Source: Rhizobium sp. BK399 (lineage in GTDB: Bacteria; Pseudomonadota; Alphaproteobacteria; Rhizobiales; Rhizobiaceae). Taken from it: a DNA stretch of 64,000 nucleotides. How positions within the stretch are numbered: position 1 is the stretch's first letter; each line of letters begins with the position of its first letter. Shown one piece after another: positions 9,005 through 18,436 of the stretch. The DNA lies in the NCBI RefSeq assembly GCF_014194695.1, contig NZ_JACIAH010000016.1, forward strand, positions 62,001-126,000, in the 5' to 3' direction. Position numbers and translations under genes: made by a program. The notes beneath the pieces were generated by a model, which made no database searches, was not told the DNA's origin, and saw only the letters and a program-made list of their open reading frames with translations.

Positions 9005-9775
9005 CTAGTCAAGCAGCGCTTCGTATGCGCCGTAGATGGCAAGGAAGTCGGCCGCTTTCAAGCTCGCGCCGCCAATCAGAGCGCCATCGACATTCGCGAC
9101 GCCCATCAATTCCTTGGCGTTGCTAGGCTTGACCGAGCCACCGTAGAGAATCCGAACTTTTTTGCCGGTGTCGCCGAAGCGGGCGACGAGCTCGGAACGC
9201 ATGAAGGCATGCGCCTTCTCGACGTCTTCCACCGTCGGCGTCACGCCGGTACCGATCGCCCATACGGGCTCGTAGGCAATGACCGTATTCTCTGCCGTTG
9301 CGCTCTCCGGCACAGAGGCGGAAAGCTGGCGCTTGATGATGTCGAGGGTCTGGCCCGCCTTGCGCTCGTCAGCCGTTTCGCCAATGCACACGATCGCCGT
9401 CAATTCTGCTGCAAAGGCAGCCTCGGCCTTGGCGCGGACAAGATGGTCTGTCTCGGCATGGTCTGTGCGGCGTTCAGAATGGCCGACAATGACATAGGTA
9501 CCGAAGCAGTCGGCAATCATCTCGGCCGAGATATCGCCTGTGTGGGCGCCCGAAGGTTTCTGGTGGCAATCCTGTGCGCCGATCGCAAGTGGGCTGTCGG
9601 TTGAGAGCGCCGTAGCGACATAAAGCAAGGTTGCCGGTGGGCAGATCAGGGCCTCCACCTTGGCGGAAAGTGGTCCCTGAACGCCTTCCGCGATCGCCTT
9701 GATCTGGTCCAGGGAGGCACGCGTGCCGTTCATCTTCCAGTTTCCCGCCACGAGCGGACGCACGTCAGGTGTCAT
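9005..9775 (-). CDS. tpiA: Triosephosphate isomerase
   Basis: Interconverts dihydroxyacetone phosphate and glyceraldehyde 3-phosphate in central carbon metabolism. 256 residues, normal length. The active-site Lys is in AGNWKMNG, the electrophilic His in GHSERR and the catalytic Glu in YEPVWAIGTG, followed by the phosphate-binding loop YGGSVKP. The start at 9775 (MTPDVRPLVAGNWKMNG) fits the family; the longer reading adds 18 residues that do not. It is the first gene of the tpiA-secG minus-strand pair. Confidence 0.97.
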   Translation of the reverse strand: MTPDVRPLVAGNWKMNGTRASLDQIKAIAEGVQGPLSAKVEALICPPATLLYVATALSTDSPLAIGAQDCHQKPSGAHTGDISAEMIADCFGTYVIVGHSERRTDHAETDHLVRAKAEAAFAAELTAIVCIGETADERKAGQTLDIIKRQLSASVPESATAENTVIAYEPVWAIGTGVTPTVEDVEKAHAFMRSELVARFGDTGKKVRILYGGSVKPSNAKELMGVANVDGALIGGASLKAADFLAIYGAYEALLD

Positions 9776-9966
9776 GCCAGCCTTCCAATCTTCCACGTAT
9801 CCGGGGGGCTTAGCAAAAGCACCGGTCAATGAAAAGGTTTTGCGCCTTTCCTAAGGGAAATAAGCGGGGCTTTGTTCGCAAACACTTAAAATTTCCAGCG
9901 GATGTTGCTGAAAATCATAGGCCAGAGCGACAGATAGGCACGCCTTTCTCGTGAGCCGAGCAAGCT

Positions 9967-10857
9967 TCAGGAACCCAATATCCAGTTCAGCGTCCGACGC
10001 CAATCGATCATCCGGATCGGCGTTCCGTGGTTGCCGGTCTCGTAGAGTGCGAAATGCGTTGGGTACCCGACTTTCAGGAGCTTTTCGAAGAGCGCCTGCT
10101 GGGCGGTTGCCGCATAGACCGGATCGCGGCTGCCATGCGCGAACCAAAGCGGCAGCTTGGCCTTGGCGAAGGAACTTTTGGCAAAATCCGGATCGGCAAC
10201 GCCGCTCAGGATCACCATCCCTTTGAGGTGGTTTACACTATCGGCGTCGCGGCTGAGACCCCAACAGATCTGGCTCCCCATCGACGCACACGCCAGGATA
10301 ACCGGCTTGCCGGGTGACTGTGCGGCGGCGTAGCGGATCAGTTCCTCGATTGTTGCCACGCCGTCGCTGCCGAAACTCTTGACCGACGGTGAGTAGTAAA
10401 CGCCGCCATTGCCAGCCACGAGATTTTTGAGGCGATTGAAATTGCCGCCGAAACTATAGTCATTTGCGCCAAGACGCCGGTCGCCGTTTCGCCCGTGAAT
10501 GAAGATCACGGTGAATGCAGCTCCGGCGGCTTGTCCTACCCTGGTGACATCGAGCTTTTGGGCACCCAACTGCAATGTCTCGTCCGATTGGAGCTTTCGG
10601 ACGCCGAGGGACACGTATTTCTGTCGGGCTCGTTTCTCTGGTACTTGGTCACGGCCGTTGATGTCGCGCATCTCGTCGTATTCGATCAGCTCGAATGCGC
10701 CGTCCTTGCTCGCCTGCAGCACATTTTTTGTGGAAAAGAGATCGTCCTTGTAAGGGGGGAGACGCTCTGCTGTCTGGCTACTTGCGCCCGTCGCCAGAAA
10801 AAAGGCCGCAATTGCGGCGATAATGCCATAATGACTTGTGGACATTCGCATGCGCAT
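9967..10857 (-). CDS. Exported alpha/beta hydrolase
   Basis: A 296-residue protein with a signal peptide (about residues 1-28, ending ATGASSQT). The hydrolase fold is indicated by FIHGRNGDR, a nucleophile elbow CASMG (the first Gly of the usual GxSxG replaced by Cys), an acid in HGSRDPVY and the catalytic His in TGNHGTP. It is probably a periplasmic esterase-like enzyme; substrate not recognisable. The ATG at 10857 follows AGGGA at good spacing. It is transcribed divergently from parE with about 210 bases between the two starts. Confidence 0.78.
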   Translation of the reverse strand: MRMRMSTSHYGIIAAIAAFFLATGASSQTAERLPPYKDDLFSTKNVLQASKDGAFELIEYDEMRDINGRDQVPEKRARQKYVSLGVRKLQSDETLQLGAQKLDVTRVGQAAGAAFTVIFIHGRNGDRRLGANDYSFGGNFNRLKNLVAGNGGVYYSPSVKSFGSDGVATIEELIRYAAAQSPGKPVILACASMGSQICWGLSRDADSVNHLKGMVILSGVADPDFAKSSFAKAKLPLWFAHGSRDPVYAATAQQALFEKLLKVGYPTHFALYETGNHGTPIRMIDWRRTLNWILGS

Positions 10858-11069
10858 GGTTCCCTGAGCCTTCTAGCCGCTTGCCATTCCACGCCCGCCA
10901 ACGCAAACCATTTCCTGAGAAAGTCCGCCGGATCGGGCGGCGTCGCGTAAGAAGGCGGTTTCTGGCAGAATTTGCCTGGTTCGCAAACGTGACATCAAAT
11001 GCGGTGATTTTGGGTCAGGCATGGCATAGGCCGCCTGCCCCCGAACAGGATGAAGATCTGAACGGCCCC

Positions 11070-13151
11070 ATGGACGATAGCAACGACCTCTTTTCCGGAA
11101 TGCCACTGACACAGAAGCAGGAGGAGACTCCAAAGTCTGCTGAGTTGCCGAAGGCGGCGGCTGCCGCCCCCGCAGAGGCACCTGCCGCAACGTCGCGCCC
11201 GGCACCCGTGACGTCGACATCGGATGACTATGGCGCATCCTCGATCCGCGTTCTTGAGGGGCTTGAGCCCGTTCGCATGCGCCCGGGCATGTACATCGGC
11301 GGCACCGACGAGAAGGCACTGCACCATCTGTTCGCCGAAGTCATTGATAACTCAATGGACGAAGCCGTAGCCGGCCACGCCGATTTTATCGAAGTTTACC
11401 TCGATCTCCAAGGCCATCTAACGGTCACCGACAACGGTCGCGGCATCCCGGTCGAAAACCATCCGCAGGTTCCCGGCAAGTCGACCCTTGAGGTCATCAT
11501 GACCAAGCTGCATGCGGGCGGCAAATTCGATGGTAAGGCGTATGAGACGTCAGGCGGTCTACATGGCGTCGGTGTATCGGTCGTCAACGCCCTCTCCGAT
11601 GTCATGGAAGTGGAGGTCGCGCGCAACCGCAAGCTCTATCGCCAGCGTTTCTCGCGCGGCCTGCCGCAGGGCGGCTTGGAAGAGCTTGGCGATGTCCACA
11701 ACCGCCGCGGAACGCGCGTCCGGTTCCATCCCGACGCCCAGATTTTCGGTGAGCATGCCAAGTTCGATCCCGGCCGCGTTTTCCGCATGGCCCGTTCCAA
11801 GGCCTACCTGTTTGGCGGCGTGGAAATCCGCTGGAGCTGCGAAGAAGGTGTTCTGCCGCAGGGCTCTGAGGTGCCGGACAAGGCCGTTTTTCACTTCCCC
11901 GGCGGCCTGAAGGACTATCTCCAGGCGACGATGGGCAAGGAGTTCACGGTCACCCGCGAAATCTTTGCCGGCAAGACGGAAAAAACCAGCGGTCACGGCT
12001 CGCTGGAATGGGCGATCACCTGGTATGGCGGCGACCCGCAGGTCCATTCCTATTGCAATACCATTCCAACGCCCGAAGGTGGCACGCATGAAGCCGGCCT
12101 GCGCATAGCGCTCACCAAGGGCCTGAAGAACTACGCCGAACTGACTCAAAACAAGCGTGCAGCCCAGATCACCACAGACGACGTGATGATTTCGGCCGTC
12201 GGCATGCTTTCGGTCTTCATCCGCGAGCCGGAGTTCGTGGGGCAGACGAAAGACAAGCTGGCGACCGTCGAGGCTCAACGCATCGTCGAGAACGCGCTTC
12301 GCGACCCCTTCGACCACTACCTTGCCGACAATCCCAACGAAGCGGCCAAGCTGCTGGACTGGGTAATAGAACGCGCGGAAGAACGACTGCGTCGCCGTAA
12401 GGAAAAGGAAGTCAACCGCAAGACGGCCGTGCGCAAGCTGCGGCTGCCCGGAAAGCTCGCCGACTGCGCTCAGAACACCGCGGAGGGCGCCGAGCTTTTC
12501 ATCGTCGAAGGTGACTCGGCAGGCGGCTCCGCCAAACAGGCGCGCAACCGCGCCAACCAAGCCATTCTTCCGCTGCGCGGCAAGATTCTAAACGTGGCCA
12601 GCGCCGGTCGCGAAAAGCTTGGAGCAAACCAGCAGCTAGCGGATCTAAGCCAGGCGCTCGGCTGCGGAACACGTTCGAAGTACCGCGAGGAAGACCTTCG
12701 CTACGAGCGCATTATCGTCATGACCGATGCCGACGTCGACGGTGCTCACATCGCCTCGCTGCTGATCACGTTCTTCTATCAGGAGATGCCGGAACTGGTC
12801 CGTGGCGGTCACCTGTTCCTCGCTGTGCCGCCGCTCTACAAGATCACTCAGGGCGCTAAATCCGCCTATGCCCGCGATGACGCACACCGGGCCGAGCTGA
12901 TGGAAACAGAGTTCAAGGGCAAGGCGAAGGTCGAAATCAGCCGCTTCAAAGGCCTCGGCGAAATGCTGCCGGCACAGCTCAAGGAAACCACCATGGATCC
13001 CAGCAAGCGCACGCTGTTGCGGGTGGTGATTGACGAGGTGGATTTCGAGGGAACGCGCACCGCAGTAGACGACCTGATGGGAACGAAGCCGGAGGCCCGC
13101 TTCCGTTTCATTCAGGATCGTGCCGCCTTTGCGGAAAACCTCGATATCTAA
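11070..13151 (+). CDS. parE: DNA topoisomerase IV subunit B
   Basis: ATPase subunit of topoisomerase IV, which decatenates replicated chromosomes with ParC. 693 residues. After an Ala/Pro-rich N-terminal extension of about 55 residues (usual in rhizobia) come the GHKL motifs EVIDNSMDEAVAG, DNGRGIP and GGLHGVGVSVVNALS, the transducer region, the TOPRIM motifs EGDSAGGSAKQ and DADVDGAHI, and a ParE-type short C-terminus. Gyrase B is excluded by the overall length (no insert, about 690 residues versus 800 or more) and the motif VRMRPGMYIGGTDEKALHHL. The ATG at 11070 was preferred to the longer upstream reading, which crosses the promoter region. Confidence 0.96.
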   Translation: MDDSNDLFSGMPLTQKQEETPKSAELPKAAAAAPAEAPAATSRPAPVTSTSDDYGASSIRVLEGLEPVRMRPGMYIGGTDEKALHHLFAEVIDNSMDEAVAGHADFIEVYLDLQGHLTVTDNGRGIPVENHPQVPGKSTLEVIMTKLHAGGKFDGKAYETSGGLHGVGVSVVNALSDVMEVEVARNRKLYRQRFSRGLPQGGLEELGDVHNRRGTRVRFHPDAQIFGEHAKFDPGRVFRMARSKAYLFGGVEIRWSCEEGVLPQGSEVPDKAVFHFPGGLKDYLQATMGKEFTVTREIFAGKTEKTSGHGSLEWAITWYGGDPQVHSYCNTIPTPEGGTHEAGLRIALTKGLKNYAELTQNKRAAQITTDDVMISAVGMLSVFIREPEFVGQTKDKLATVEAQRIVENALRDPFDHYLADNPNEAAKLLDWVIERAEERLRRRKEKEVNRKTAVRKLRLPGKLADCAQNTAEGAELFIVEGDSAGGSAKQARNRANQAILPLRGKILNVASAGREKLGANQQLADLSQALGCGTRSKYREEDLRYERIIVMTDADVDGAHIASLLITFFYQEMPELVRGGHLFLAVPPLYKITQGAKSAYARDDAHRAELMETEFKGKAKVEISRFKGLGEMLPAQLKETTMDPSKRTLLRVVIDEVDFEGTRTAVDDLMGTKPEARFRFIQDRAAFAENLDI

Positions 13152-13157
13152 CGCCGC

Positions 13158-13613
13158 TTAGTCGAGACGTACGGCAATTTCCGTCTTCACCGAGTTGGCG
13201 AGGAAGCATAGCTCGTGAGCCTCGTGGTGAAGCTTCTCTTCGATCTCGCGGCTCGGCCTGTCGCTGGCATAGGTGACCCGCGGGCGAAGCTCGACGCGGC
13301 TCACAATTGTCTTGCCTTGCACGATTTCCATGATGCCCGTCGCGGCGTCGGCATAGCTGTCGACCATGATGCGTTTCTTTGATGCGAGCCACAGGTAGAA
13401 CAGCATGTGGCAGCTTGACAGCGCCGCAACATAGGCCTCTTCCGGATCCACGTTTTCGGCCACGGCATAAGGCAGCGGTACATTATGCGGCGAGGCGGAA
13501 GCAGCGACGACAGCACCACCATCGAAGGACCATTTATGGCCGCGGCTGTAGCGTCCGTCGATGAAGCTTGCCTCACCCCGCTCCCAGGCGACTTCTGCGG
13601 AAAACCTCGTCAT
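13158..13613 (-). CDS. OsmC family peroxide-reducing protein
   Basis: About 151 residues with the OsmC/Ohr fold. These proteins reduce organic hydroperoxides with two Cys residues; here they are in ALSSCHMLFYL and HELCFLANSV. The conserved YAVAENVDPEEAYVAAL segment precedes the first Cys. Two start codons are possible: ATG 13619, overlapping the stop of the upstream GntR gene by 4 bases, or ATG 13613, better placed after GAGGGAGA. It forms a two-gene unit with the GntR regulator, so it is probably controlled by it. The tail-to-tail neighbour parE ends 6 bases away. Confidence 0.88.
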   Translation of the reverse strand: MTRFSAEVAWERGEASFIDGRYSRGHKWSFDGGAVVAASASPHNVPLPYAVAENVDPEEAYVAALSSCHMLFYLWLASKKRIMVDSYADAATGIMEIVQGKTIVSRVELRPRVTYASDRPSREIEEKLHHEAHELCFLANSVKTEIAVRLD

Positions 13614-13615
13614 TG

Positions 13616-14233
13616 TCATTCTCCCTCGCGCGTCAGGCGCGCTGTTGTCATCTGCAAATGATCCGATAAGGCTTGCAAGGCGGCGGTTTCGTCGCGACGT
13701 TCACAGGCCTTGACGATGGCACTATGCTCGGCGTGGAGGACGACGCGCTCGTCGGAGCCCTTCGGCTGCCTCGAGTAGGCTCGGCGCGACTCCCGCCGCA
13801 GGTTGTCGATCATGGAAACAAGGCGTTCATTTCTGCAGCGCCCATAGAGCGTCCGATGAAATGCCACGTCCAACTCCTCGAGGACAGCAGGGTCCTCCTC
13901 TTCCACCAGGTCCTCGTTGAGGCGCCGCGCTTTGCGTAGGTCGGCGTCGCTGAGCACTGGCAGTGACGCGCGTAGCGCCATGCTCTCCAACGCAGTACGG
14001 ATCTCAGCAAGCTCACGCGCCTGTTCTTCGGTGAAACCGGCTACAGCAAGGCTTCTGTCCGGTCGACGATTGAGCAGGCCGGATGCCAGCAGCCGATCAA
14101 GTGCCCGGCGGACCGGCTGGCGACTCACGCCGAATCGTTCGGCCAGAAACTCTTGCTTCAAGACCGTTCCGGGAGTGAGGCTGCCACTCTCAATTTCCCG
14201 ACGGAGCGCTGTCGCAATTATATTTGGATCCAT
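13616..14233 (-). CDS. GntR family (FadR/FCD) transcriptional regulator
   Basis: About 205 residues: an N-terminal winged helix (QEFLAERFGVSRQPVRRAL) and a C-terminal helical FCD ligand-binding domain with LVEEEDPAVLEELDVAFHR containing likely metal ligands. FCD regulators usually bind small carboxylates. The start is uncertain: ATG 14233 sits exactly in the centre of a 20-base palindrome and lacks a ribosome site, while an ATG at 14290 gives a longer, atypical N-terminus. The gene is followed immediately by osmC-like 13158-13613 and is divergent from the AI-2E-type transporter, so either or both may be its targets. Confidence 0.85.
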   Translation of the reverse strand: MDPNIIATALRREIESGSLTPGTVLKQEFLAERFGVSRQPVRRALDRLLASGLLNRRPDRSLAVAGFTEEQARELAEIRTALESMALRASLPVLSDADLRKARRLNEDLVEEEDPAVLEELDVAFHRTLYGRCRNERLVSMIDNLRRESRRAYSRQPKGSDERVVLHAEHSAIVKACERRDETAALQALSDHLQMTTARLTREGE

Positions 14234-14242
14234 GGATCCAAA
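14223..14242. promoter_or_regulatory. 20-base perfect palindrome over the GntR start codon
   Basis: TTTGGATCC and GGATCCAAA meet around a central AT pair to give an exact 20-base palindrome. The half sites resemble the TTGGATCCAA type operator reported for the FCD regulator VanR of Caulobacter (from memory). Its position over the proposed GntR start implies autoregulation, or a start elsewhere. Confidence 0.6.
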
Positions 14243-14436
14243 GTAACGGATCAAACGAATTTTGACAACATCGCTACGGGATTCTGTCATACTGATTGCG
14301 GACAACGGGCTTAAGGAGCGTAGTGGAGATCGCCGGGATTTCTGACGCGGTGTCGACGGCATAAATCGGTCATTGCGCTTGCGCCCGAGGGATGCATGGC
14401 CCATATCCATAGTCAAAATAGGGGGAAAAGAACGAC

Positions 14437-15615
14437 GTGAGCCTTCCGAACAACAATATCCAGCGAGAGTCGCGATGGCTCGGCCCTTCAGGCCCTGCCC
14501 GCACGCCTCTAATTCCCTCGATCTCTGCAGCGCGCTGGCTGCTGGTTCTCGTTGTCGCGGCTGGCGTCTACTTCTTCTACGGCTTTGCTGTTCCAGTGCT
14601 GGCCGCGCTTGTCATTGGTTTTGCAAGCTGGCCGCTTTATCGCCGGTTGCTCGAGCGTGTCAGCGGAAACACGACAATCGCCGCCACTATCGCGATTGTC
14701 CTGATCGTCACATTCCTCGTCTTGCCGATCGTTTTCGCCGTGACCTACACGACAGGAGAGGTGCGTGAATGGGTCGCCTGGGCTGTGCATGCAAACAGAT
14801 TGGGCGCTCCAACGCCACAGTGGATTATCGCCCTGCCCTTCGCCGGTCCTTACCTCGATGAGCTATGGACCAAATATATTGGCAGCCCCGGTTCGATGGG
14901 TGAGGTCATCCAGGCCGTCAGCGGAGCCAATATCGGTAACATTTATCGGGCGATTCTGGCGGCAGGCGGCGGCGCCTTCCATCTACTGCTGACTCTGCTT
15001 TTCATGCTGATCGCGTTGTTCTTCGTCTATCGTGACGGTTCCGCGTTCTCACGTCAGATCGACATGCTGGGCGAGCGCATCCTCCCGAACCGGTGGGAGC
15101 GGATTTCCCGCGTCGTCCCGGCAACTATCAGTTCGACGGTCATGGGCATGACGCTGATTGCGATCGGCGAAGGCATCGTGCTTGGCGTCGCGTACTGGAT
15201 CGCAGGTGTCCCCTCGCCCGTGACGCTGGGTGTCCTGACCGGCATCATGGCCTTGATACCGGGCGGCGCGCCGCTCTCGTTTACCCTGGTGTCGGTCTAT
15301 CTGCTGGCCAGCGGCTCGCACATTGCCGGTGTCGGTCTCTTCGTTTGGGGAACGGTCGAACTCTTCATTGTCGACAAGACGCTGCGTCCGAAGCTCGTCG
15401 GCGGTCCGATCAAGCTGCCATTCCTGCCGACGTTCTTCGGCCTCGTCGGTGGTGTGAAGACCATGGGCTTTCTCGGCCTTTTCATCGGGCCGGTGCTGAT
15501 GGCGCTCATCGTCGCGATCTGGCGTGAGTGGATGCACGAGGTGCGCAACGCCGAAAGCGGTCCACAAGTCATGATCGACGAACAGGCGCCTCCCACATCC
15601 CGCGCGGCTGAATGA
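14437..15615 (+). CDS. AI-2E family transporter (PerM/YdiK-like)
   Basis: A 392-residue inner-membrane protein of the AI-2 exporter/PerM family. Around seven to eight hydrophobic helices are visible: two near the N-terminus (SAARWLLVLVVAAGVYFFYG and the next), a pair near residues 75-100, one near 190, and a C-terminal bundle. The family signature ALIPGGAPL (LxPxxGxx-type) and the conserved FLGLFIGPVLMAL near the end are present. Members export varied substrates, often unknown; AI-2 export is shown only for a few. The GTG start follows AGGGGGAAAAG at good distance. The next gene on the opposite strand ends directly at its stop. Confidence 0.87.
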   Translation: MSLPNNNIQRESRWLGPSGPARTPLIPSISAARWLLVLVVAAGVYFFYGFAVPVLAALVIGFASWPLYRRLLERVSGNTTIAATIAIVLIVTFLVLPIVFAVTYTTGEVREWVAWAVHANRLGAPTPQWIIALPFAGPYLDELWTKYIGSPGSMGEVIQAVSGANIGNIYRAILAAGGGAFHLLLTLLFMLIALFFVYRDGSAFSRQIDMLGERILPNRWERISRVVPATISSTVMGMTLIAIGEGIVLGVAYWIAGVPSPVTLGVLTGIMALIPGGAPLSFTLVSVYLLASGSHIAGVGLFVWGTVELFIVDKTLRPKLVGGPIKLPFLPTFFGLVGGVKTMGFLGLFIGPVLMALIVAIWREWMHEVRNAESGPQVMIDEQAPPTSRAAE

Positions 15616-16074
15616 TCAGGCCAGTTGTTTTTCCATGAACAGGCTAAGCGGATCTGGAAGATAGCTGCCGAATGGCTCGATTTGGACATAGCCGTATTTG
15701 CGGTAAAGAGCGATTGCTTCCGGCTGGTAGATGCCGGTTTCGAGCCTGACGGCCCGGAGGCTCTTTTCTACCGCTATCGCCTCGAGCGCGTTCATGAGTT
15801 TGCTCGCCACCTTTAGGCCGCGCGCCTTGGGGTCGACGAACATGCGTTTGATTTCTGCGGTCCCGTCACCCGCCTCCACCAGCGCGGAACAGCCAACGAT
15901 CGCGCCGTCGTGGCGGGCGACGAAGAAGCTGACCGTCGGCTTCTCCAAAGACGAGACATCGACGAGGTGATTGCTTTCCGGCGGATAAAGCGACTGCGCA
16001 TAGGCGTCGGACATGTCGAGCAGGCGGAGCACGCCTTCCTGACGAGGTGGTTCCAGAGCAATCGAAAGAGACAC
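15616..16074 (-). CDS. GNAT family N-acetyltransferase
   Basis: A 152-residue acetyl-CoA-dependent acetyltransferase. The GNAT core shows AEIKRMFVDPKARGLKVASKLM, in which RGLKVASKL is the acetyl-CoA pyrophosphate loop, followed by LRAVRLETGIYQPEAIALYRKYGY, the usual C-terminal motif B. Substrate unknown. Start is a GTG at 16074. It is convergent with the AI-2E-type transporter; the two stop codons are adjacent. Confidence 0.88.
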   Translation of the reverse strand: MSLSIALEPPRQEGVLRLLDMSDAYAQSLYPPESNHLVDVSSLEKPTVSFFVARHDGAIVGCSALVEAGDGTAEIKRMFVDPKARGLKVASKLMNALEAIAVEKSLRAVRLETGIYQPEAIALYRKYGYVQIEPFGSYLPDPLSLFMEKQLA

Positions 16075-16190
16075 GGGATTTTCCTATTTTCGGCGCGCTT
16101 GGCATGACGAAAAGTTAATGGGGTGCGCCTTCATTCTGTTGGAATTTCAGCATCTAACGGGCGGAGTTTCAATATTCAAAAGGCAATACT

Positions 16191-16601
16191 ATGCAAGCGA
16201 TACTGGTTGCAATGACGATCTTGGGCTGCAATGACTCAGTCACGCAATGCAACTACATCGCGACTGTCGGGGAGCAATGGCAGACGGTGGTCATGTGCGA
16301 CGCCGACTCCGAGAGGCAGCTCAAGCACTATACGAATGTCAGCTACCCGACCGTCATTGCCGTCTGCGAGCCATCGAAGCCCTCCACACCACCGGAAGTG
16401 CCGAAGACCGTGGTGGAGAACGCCCCAACACCGTCCACTCCGGTCGAAACGCAAGGTAGGCTGTCGGTCTTCGCTGATCGGGTCGCAGATCAGGTGCGTG
16501 CGCATCTGCCGTCGGGCGGTGATATGAAGGCAGCGCTGGCTTCGCCTGTCCATTTCGTTTCCGGAAGCTATTCGTGGGTCGCGAAGCGTCTTAGCTACTA
16601 A
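16191..16601 (+). CDS. Conserved rhizobial protein of unknown function
   Basis: 136 residues, not assigned to a named family. The N-terminus is short and mildly hydrophobic (MQAILVAMTILGC) and the first 65 residues hold four Cys residues (GCND, TQCNY, VMCD, AVCEPS), suggesting disulfides in an exported protein. A Pro/Thr linker (about 65-90) leads to an amphipathic C-terminus. Codon use is like its neighbours and the frame is open against a gene-dense background. The stop overlaps the stop of the DUF2336 gene on the other strand. Confidence 0.6.
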   Translation: MQAILVAMTILGCNDSVTQCNYIATVGEQWQTVVMCDADSERQLKHYTNVSYPTVIAVCEPSKPSTPPEVPKTVVENAPTPSTPVETQGRLSVFADRVADQVRAHLPSGGDMKAALASPVHFVSGSYSWVAKRLSY

Positions 16602-17734
16602 GCTGCGGCGAGAGCGGTCACCTGCGCGTAAGCGCGCGCACGCTGCCGCTGCTCCGCAATATGCAGCCTCTCTACCATCTCGAGCAGCTCTTGGACGGCA
16701 CCGTGCGCTGTATGCCCGCGGAACTTCCGGAGCAGGCTGCCGCAGACGTCGCCGAGCATGGTCGCGGAGAGGTTTTTCGATGCTTCCCGCCACAGCAGCG
16801 TTGCTTCGACGAAGATCACACTGATCTCGCGGGCAAGCCCGGCCGATTCGTATAGGGCGCGCACTGCATGCATGCGTCCGGTGGCAAGGATGGAACGCAC
16901 GCGACGTTCTTCACATCCCGTAAGATTGACGATCGCGCAGGCGAAGAACTCCACTTTCCCGGAGCAGAGCGCATGCATTAGGAACGATGCCGTCAGGTGG
17001 CCGCTCGCTCGCAAGTGTTCGACCAGGTCCGAAATTTCGTGCGACGTAATCTCGCCTGCGATCGACACAATGGCGGCTTCATTGGCTTCCCTGCTGATTC
17101 GGTGCAGCCGGCTCGCTTCGATCGTCGCCTGCGCCAGTGGCAGATTGACGAGAGCGATGCTGACATGCTGGGCAAGCAACTGGCGTGCGTCTGCCGGCAG
17201 ATCTCCGCGATCCAGGAGCAGGTTGCGGACTTCGCAGTGGTGGCCGAGGCGATCAGCAACCCTTTTCAGGGAGCAAGGTGCGATCACTGCTCCTTCGTTT
17301 TCCAAAAGGCACAGGATGGCTTCTTCTTCACCGATCTCGCAAAGCGCAGCGGCAACCGGCCGTGAGATCATGCCGCGGGCCGCGATCAGCATACGCGTGA
17401 TCTCGCTGCCGCCGGCTGCGAGATCAACAAGATCCGCATCCGACAACAAGGGAGAGCATGTGACGGCGTGCGAGGCAATCTCCGGCTGGTCTGCTGCCAG
17501 CGAAAGAATAACGGCACGTGGCGCGTCCGGAGACCATGAGATCGCCTCGGCCAGCGCCAGCCTCACCTTGGGGGACGGGTCGTCAAGCAGGAAAGTCATC
17601 GCCATCTCGGCCGCGGCGCGCTCTTCGGCGGCCATCTCGGACTGCAGATAGGCCCTGCCGAGGGCATTTGCCGCGCGGGCCCTGTCTCCGGCTTTGGCGG
17701 TTTCCACCCAACGAAGAAATGCTTCTACGATCAC
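16598..17734 (-). CDS. DUF2336 domain protein
   Basis: 378 residues, all helical in appearance with HEAT-like repeats (for example DDPSPKVRLALAEAISWS). This matches the DUF2336 family, found mostly in alphaproteobacteria and of unknown role. A Cys-containing segment FFACAIVNLTGCEERRVRSIL is conserved in the family as I remember it. The GTG at 17734 (VIVEAFLRW) is preferred over the longer frame because homologues start at this point. No signal peptide or membrane helix, so cytoplasmic. It is separated from the flavin reductase gene by 93 bases and transcribed in the opposite sense to the small protein at 16191. Confidence 0.82.
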   Translation of the reverse strand: MIVEAFLRWVETAKAGDRARAANALGRAYLQSEMAAEERAAAEMAMTFLLDDPSPKVRLALAEAISWSPDAPRAVILSLAADQPEIASHAVTCSPLLSDADLVDLAAGGSEITRMLIAARGMISRPVAAALCEIGEEEAILCLLENEGAVIAPCSLKRVADRLGHHCEVRNLLLDRGDLPADARQLLAQHVSIALVNLPLAQATIEASRLHRISREANEAAIVSIAGEITSHEISDLVEHLRASGHLTASFLMHALCSGKVEFFACAIVNLTGCEERRVRSILATGRMHAVRALYESAGLAREISVIFVEATLLWREASKNLSATMLGDVCGSLLRKFRGHTAHGAVQELLEMVERLHIAEQRQRARAYAQVTALAAA

Positions 17735-17827
17735 CCGTGTGCCCCATGCTCGAATGCGATTCGATCGCACTCCAATCAGTAGGACTACGGTATGCTCAAA
17801 AAGTTTATGATTGGTTCACTATGTTCG

Positions 17828-18436
17828 TTAAGGTCTGGGCTGTGGCCGGAGCATTTCGAACACGTCGCTGCCTTCGCTGTAGTCCATATAGCCCATGCGC
17901 GCGACCGGCCTAGCGAGCGCCATGTCGAGGCGGCCGTCGCGGATGATCGTTTCATCGACGTGTATGCCCAGGACTTGACCAAAGACCATCACGTTCTCGG
18001 ATTCTTCGCCGGCGAGTGATTTTGGCACGAGGATTTCGGTAACCTTGCATTCCAGTACGGCAAAGGCTTCCGCGACGTAGGGTGCGTCGACAAGCTCGCC
18101 CTTCCTTGCCGTCAGGCCGGCCAGCGCAAACTCGTCGACTTCGTACTCCACGGCCGCTGATGAAACATTCATCTTCTCCAGCAAGCTTCGGCTGACAAAG
18201 TTGCAGGTGAACTCGCCGGTTTCGGCAGCATTGCGCTGGCTGTGCTTGCGACCGGCAGAGGAGAACATCACAAGCTTTGGGCGGTCGGAAACCGCGTTGA
18301 AAAAGGAATACGGCGCGAGGTTGATCGAGCCGTCCCTTCCCTTGCTGCCGATCCAGCCGATGGGGCGAGGTGCGACGATCGCCTTGAACGGGTCGTGCGC
18401 CAAGCCGTGCCGGTTGGTATCGGTGGTATAGAACAT
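17828..18436 (-). CDS. Flavin reductase family protein
   Basis: 202 residues with the flavin reductase-like FMN-binding fold: PFKAIVAPRPIGWIGS at the N-terminus, NLAPYSFFNAVSDRPKLVMF, and RNAAETGEFTCNFVS are characteristic. Such proteins reduce FMN/FAD with NAD(P)H or serve as flavin-binding oxidoreductases. Its ATG overlaps the stop of the upstream nitroreductase gene by one base, so the two are translated from one mRNA and may share flavin. Confidence 0.88.
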   Translation of the reverse strand: MFYTTDTNRHGLAHDPFKAIVAPRPIGWIGSKGRDGSINLAPYSFFNAVSDRPKLVMFSSAGRKHSQRNAAETGEFTCNFVSRSLLEKMNVSSAAVEYEVDEFALAGLTARKGELVDAPYVAEAFAVLECKVTEILVPKSLAGEESENVMVFGQVLGIHVDETIIRDGRLDMALARPVARMGYMDYSEGSDVFEMLRPQPRP

